From Takakia lepidozioides (Eukaryota > Streptophyta > Takakiopsida > Takakiales > Takakiaceae): 64,000 nucleotides of DNA. Below are positions 59,647 to 64,000 of the stretch, piece by piece. The notes beneath the pieces are model-generated. The model saw nothing but the letters and a program-made list of their open reading frames with translations, did not search any database and was not told the origin of the DNA. The stretch spans positions 56,870,042 through 56,934,041 of the forward strand of contig CM060734.1 of the NCBI GenBank assembly GCA_030704615.1. The letters are read 5' to 3'. Every line of letters begins with the position of its first letter. Positions within the stretch are counted from its first letter, which is position 1. The position numbers and the translations under genes are program-made.

Positions 59647-59919
59647 TCATCCTGGCACCATCTCCTCGTCCGTCTCACCATGCCACCGAGCTCCAGTGTC
59701 ATCATGCTGGCTCGTGCATGGATTGCAACTCAATCCATCCGTATCCCTATTGACCAAACCCGGTCGATGCACAACCTGAAAGTCATACTCTTGGAGTATA
59801 AGTGCCCACCGTGCAAGCTTCCCCGTAAGCTTATCTGACTCCATCAACCACTTGAGTGGCTGGTGATCCGTGACAAGAGTGAAGAGATTGCCGTATAGAT
59901 AGCACTTGAAGTGTGCCAC
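59647..59919 (-). pseudogene. RNase H C-terminal part
   Basis: It reads FTLVTDHQPLKWLMESDKL, GKLARWALILQEYDF and VVHRPGLVNRDTDGLS, the usual end of gypsy RNase H with the catalytic Asp in VTDHQPL. A separate frame at 59386-59631 continues into the linker before integrase. The first half of the domain (59920-60330) is broken by stops. Confidence 0.85.
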
Positions 59920-60332
59920 GGCCTACACTGCAGCTAAGCACTCCCCCTCACATGAGCTATACTAGAACTCTGCAGCATTGTTCGAGCGGCTAGCATAAGC
60001 CACTACGAACTCTCTTCCCTCATCATCCACCTGTGTGAGCACCGCTCCAAACCCCAGCATACTCCAATCTGTATGCACCTGAAAGAGATGCCCCCTGATA
60101 GGTCGTCTCAAGATCGGTGCCGAGGTCAACCTCGCCTTGAGCTCCAGAAAAGCTCACTCTTGCTCATCTTCCCACTGCCACTCCTGGTCTACCTTGGTCA
60201 GCTTGGTTAGAGCCTTTGCAATACACTAAATCCCTTGACAAACCGTCTATAGTAGTTTGCCAACCCCATGAAAGCTCGAACTCGGCTCACATCCGTGGGG
60301 CGTGGAATTTGTGCGATGGCCTCTACCTTAGT

Positions 60333-61231
60333 CTACTGCACCCCCAATCCTCCAGGATATATCATGTGGCCCAGATACTCAATTTGGTTGTGGAAGAACT
60401 TGCACTTTCCCAGATGTAATTTCAATCCGTGCGCTCTCAAGCGCTCAGACACCACCTGAAGGTGTCTCTCGTGTTCCTCCACCGTAGCACTAAAGATGAT
60501 GATGTCATCTATGTAGCACCGAACAAAGTCTACCCCTGCTAGAATCCTATCCATAACTCTCTGGAACTCTGCAAGAGCGTTCTTAAGCCTGAATGGTAAG
60601 AACCGCCACTGATATAGGCAATCCTTCCCGTGCTCATTGATCCCCCAGAATGTCGTCTTCTGCTTGTCCGTTTCCTTGATCGGCAACTGGTGATATCCAG
60701 ACCGCAAGTCCAAAGTGCTAAAGACCTTGGCATGCCCAATGGCATCAAAGATCTCCTCCGGTGTGGGCATGGCATACTTATTGGACTTGGTCTGACGATT
60801 TACAGGCCAGTAGTCACCGCACATACGTCTCTCCGTCTCCAATTGCCATAGACATCCTTCTTGGCTGGCATCACCGTGGCTGAAGCATACTCTCCACCAG
60901 AGAGCTCCACCAAACCAGCCTCCCTGAGATCTTGAGTCCTCTTCTGAATCAAAGACCTCTCCATGTCACTGTATCTGTAGGGTCTCCAAAAGATTGGCGT
61001 ATCCGTGGCCAACTCAATACGAATCTCCTGACCCTTCAGTTCTCCCAAATCCTTCAAACTGAAGGCAAAGAAATTCCTGTAAGCCCTCAGGAACCGCCGT
61101 GTACGTCGTCTCTCTCCTCCAGTGACAATGGATCCAATGTCAGGCTCCCAATTGTCCTCCGTAACTGCAACCTTAAGTCCAGCAGACTTAGAGATAGGAG
61201 ACGCGTACCCGGTTGCTATGCGCAACCTCAT
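60333..61231 (-). pseudogene. Reverse transcriptase of the PHD-gypsy element
   Basis: Two frames overlap: 60800-61231 (the region with ELATDTPIFWRPYRYSDMER and LVELSGGEYASATVMPAKKD) and 60333-60842 (CGDYWPVNRQTKSNKYAMP, FSTLDLRSGYHQLPI, the catalytic YIDDIIIFS and HLGKCKFFHNQIEYLGHMI). The catalytic residues are intact. The frame change near 60,800-60,842 and the Leu in PFRLKNA (usually Gly) show decay. Confidence 0.9.
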
Positions 61232-62900
61232 TAATAGTACTCCCTGCCTGCTCAGTCAATGACAAGACCTCATCCTGCCCCATCACCTCATCCTTGAGGA
61301 CCTCCTCAATAACCAACCTCATCCATCACAGCCGCCTTGGCTGCCAACTCCCTTTGAACCTCGAGCACCTCCCACGTGTGCCATGGATGTCTACACCCCG
61401 TGGTCCTCACCGGCTCGCCTCCTGCCTGTACCGTCTCCTCGGTAGGCAGCGAGACCGTCCAGGGAAGTGCACTCCCGCACTCTACGTTGCTCAGCCATAG
61501 CCAAGCTGATCTTCCAGGTCCAAGCAATTTAGATCCATTGCTTTGCCCAAACACCTGATGACATGATGCCTCAGAAAGACAAGGCACCGCCGTGGTCCCA
61601 GTGGGAAAAACCCATAGCCCGCTCTCACTCGTCGGCATTAGGCTCCAATAACTGCTGCAACTAAGCATCCCACATGAGGCCAGGTCCACTATCCCGGAAA
61701 GCGTGCGATCCTGAGAAGCTGAGCAGTGTAGGATTGCTGCTCGTGGTTGACCCACATTGTTGACCACTGCCAAAGGCGAACGGTCATCGTATCTCACACA
61801 CCGCTGAGACTTTTAGACTGCCTCCCTGTGTCCAAAATGTTATCCACTGTGAGGTGTGCTGGTCGCTGCACCCATCAAGCACGCTTGAGCAGTGCGGTGG
61901 CATCAGTTAGTCCACATAACCTTGGACGATGAGCCCGTGACCCCCACTGCAGCTGCATCCAGCAACACTACTGACCCAAGCCACGACCGGACTTGATGCA
62001 CACTGGCCATCACCCTACCCCGAGAATTGCCCATCAGTGGCACCATCTCCAAGATGTGCGTAGATACAGTTGATGAAGCTGTAAGTGATGCAAAACCCGC
62101 ACCATCTCCCAAATAGACCCGACTCTTGAGTCTCGCAATCCATTGCCATGCCCGGCTGATGAATGCCCTTGGCAGGGCCAACCTGCCACTACCAAATCAA
62201 TAGAGGCCAACCCGCTCCAAATCTTGCACCCCCAGCAACGAAATGTTTACTGGCAAGGCTGCTGATATCCCGAACTGCAACAAAAACCGGCAACAACTCG
62301 GGTACTGCTGCACCTCTAAGCAACATGACGGAGTGAGACGCGTCGTGCGGTCTCATCCCTCTCCACATACAAGTAACGCCGTACTCGTACATCTGTTTGT
62401 AGAACAACAGCCAACCCAGTGCTGATCCTGCCACACAAGTTCAGAAGGCAAATGCCTTCATCCGGACACTGCCACACAATCGGTGTGTGGCCCCAATGGT
62501 GACAACTGAGGTGGTCTGGTGCAATCCCTGCACTATCCTCATCTCCTAATGGTAACAAAAGCCGCTACCCAGGCTTGTTGCACACCCAATTAGCAACCAC
62601 CCCGCTGCAATCCTTTGCTCGAGCCTTACAATGGAGTGTGAACAACATGACAGAAACTCGCCATACCATACATGTCATCCTGCTCTCCCCGGTGGACACA
62701 TCCTCTGATGAGTGTTTGTCTCCAACAACTCTCCAGGCCAAGTCACTACGGCTGTGAATGCTGCCAGTGTTGGCATCTTGCCTCGCTGGGCAACCGCAAC
62801 TCCTCCTGTGAACGTCACGGGAAGCTGCACACGCCGGCCCTCCCCTGACTGCCATCCAGACCCAAAAATCCAGGGTGAAGCCGATGGGGTAACAAACTTC

Positions 62901-63284
62901 CTACCACAGTTGACATCGTACGAGACCGCGTCCTGTCACAATGGCCTTGGCTCTCATCACTGAGTCATCTGTAGGATGATCCGGCTGTAGTCGGATAGCC
63001 AACTCACGCCATGTCATGCCCCGAGCCTGCTCTGATCCTCCTAGAGACATCTGTATCTGGAAAGGGCACGGCTCCATATCTGCCTCCGTGAGGCCCAAGC
63101 TTGCAATAGCACCTCTGCCCAGCATCAATGGCTGAGCTCCCGAGTCTAACAAGACCTGCAGTGGCCGGTAGCTCTTGCTTGCCGGTCCACTCAAACAGAA
63201 AATGTCATCTTGGTTGTCTAGCATGACAACTCCAGGTGTCACCATGGTGTGCTCAATGGCTGGCCTAGCTGACACCTCCATCAA
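62901..63284 (-). pseudogene. Retropepsin of the PHD-gypsy element
   Basis: The motif LQVLLDSGAQPLMLG contains the catalytic D-S-G-A. It is followed by a loop (MSLGGSEQARGMTWRELAIRL) and a strand ending AIVT, consistent with the retroviral-type aspartic protease fold. The rest of the domain, which usually ends in a hydrophobic-Leu-Gly, is lost in frame changes below 62,900. Confidence 0.75.
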
Positions 63285-63685
63285 CCTAGCAGCTTCAGCT
63301 TGCCATGGCGCCGTCTGGCAGTCCTTGACCCCTCACATCTGAGGATCCCTCCGACACTACACCTCCCACTATCTCCACAGAAGATGAAGTTACGTCCCCA
63401 CTTTCACAGAGTTTAGCTGCCAACCTGAACACCTCAGCTGGTCTTACCCCCGACATCGCAATCATGTTACATTGGCTGTGATTATTTTTGGGTTCATTCT
63501 TGCATTCAAATTGTTTTGCAGTTGGAGGAAAGGGCTTCCTCAGTCATTCACATTGGCGGAGACAGTGTTGACGCCGTCCATGGCACTTAGTTCTCGCCCG
63601 ACTGTTACCGAGGCGAAGGTTACTATTCCATTGGAGAGAGCTACACCGGCAGCACCACTACCTAGTGTTGCCAAAGCTACGGCAA

Positions 63686-63988
63686 CTAGTTGCTGCTGGG
63701 TAGCCACAGTTGTGTGCCAGGCCTGGCCTGACGGCTTACCTCCCCACTCTGTGGATCCAACTCCACATCCGCACCCCATGGCTCAGGAACTCGTGCTGCT
63801 CCTCGAGTCACTGTTGCAGCTGACTCCACTTGCACTAGTGGTAGTCTTGCCCCGCATATAGTGGTAGTGGTAGTGCTGTCCAGCACTAGTGGTAGTGGTG
63901 CCCCACCCATAGTGGTAGTGGTAGTGGCACCCCTCACCAGTGGTTGTGGTGCCCCACCCATAGTGGTAGTGGTAGTGGCACCCCCCAC
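63686..63988 (-). repeat. 51-bp minisatellite encoding Thr-rich repeats
   Basis: At least three 51-bp units in one frame encode 17 residues each, of the form RGATTTTTMGGAPLPLV, differing by a few residues. On the plus strand this is the TAGTGGTAGTGG-rich DNA from about 63838 to the window edge. It lies upstream of the protease, where gag is expected, and may continue past 64,000. Confidence 0.8.
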
Positions 63989-64000
63989 TAGTGGCAGTGC

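Larger units (their letters stand above)
57822..64000 (-). mobile_element. Ty3/gypsy element with C-terminal PHD finger, degenerate
   Basis: Minus-strand order (5' at the right): a Thr-rich repeat region (63686-63988), retropepsin (62901-63284, LQVLLDSGAQPLMLG), a poorly conserved spacer (about 61300-62900), RT (60333-61231), RNase H end (59647-59919), integrase (58393-59250), integrase tail and PHD finger (58081-58389), then PPT and LTR start (57820). The gag and 5' LTR would lie beyond the window. Frameshifts and stops break the polyprotein into at least eight frames. Confidence 0.88.

Overview
This is nuclear DNA of a green plant. A chloroplast chaperonin gene with a transit peptide, a cytosolic ribosomal protein gene, decayed PPR (organelle RNA-editing type) repeats, GT-AG introns and TTTAGGG-type telomere-like tracts all point that way. 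The many gypsy retroelements and short-intron genes would suit a non-seed plant or streptophyte alga, but I cannot fix the species from sequence alone.

Layout. Bases 1-22,000 are almost entirely repeats and wreckage: uncharacterised ORFs (1-1,060), AT-rich sequence with two tRNA-like B boxes (to about 4,100), a family of GTGCG hairpins (4.6-5.1 kb), an unexplained block without genes (5.8-7.6 kb), a decayed PPR gene (9.8-10.8 kb), the 3' end of a gypsy element that carries a PHD finger, with its LTR (11.5-12.8 kb), a second gypsy element (12.8-18.3 kb) split by a 1.5-kb palindrome/telomere-like array, and a chromodomain gypsy fragment on the minus strand (20.2-21.6 kb).

Bases 22,200-49,350 are a gene island, where I could reconstruct exon structures base by base: RPS13 (minus, two disabling lesions), SLY1 (minus, 4 exons, 622 aa, ER-Golgi SNARE regulator), ENY2 (plus, 5 exons, 111 aa, SAGA/TREX-2, with an intron inside its start codon), CPN60B (minus, 14 exons, 614 aa, chloroplast chaperonin beta), and an AKAP17A/XE7-like splicing-related protein (minus, at least 8 coding exons). 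SLY1 and ENY2 are divergent and may share a promoter region; ENY2 and CPN60B are convergent. These are unrelated housekeeping functions and do not form a pathway.

Bases 49,350-64,000 return to repeats: a hAT transposase remnant (51.5 kb), a roughly 50-bp-period array of GCGACCGC/GCGGTCGC palindromes (53.4-54.2 kb), a CACTA transposase fragment, a gypsy element whose LTR and primer-binding site are arranged as in self-priming (Tf1/sushi type) elements (55.4-57.4 kb), and a long minus-strand gypsy element (57.8-64 kb) whose Pol ends in an intact C4HC3 PHD finger. The most unusual signals are the PHD-finger retroelement, the 11-nt self-complementary primer arrangement, the palindrome arrays, the split ENY2 start codon and the broken RPS13 copy.
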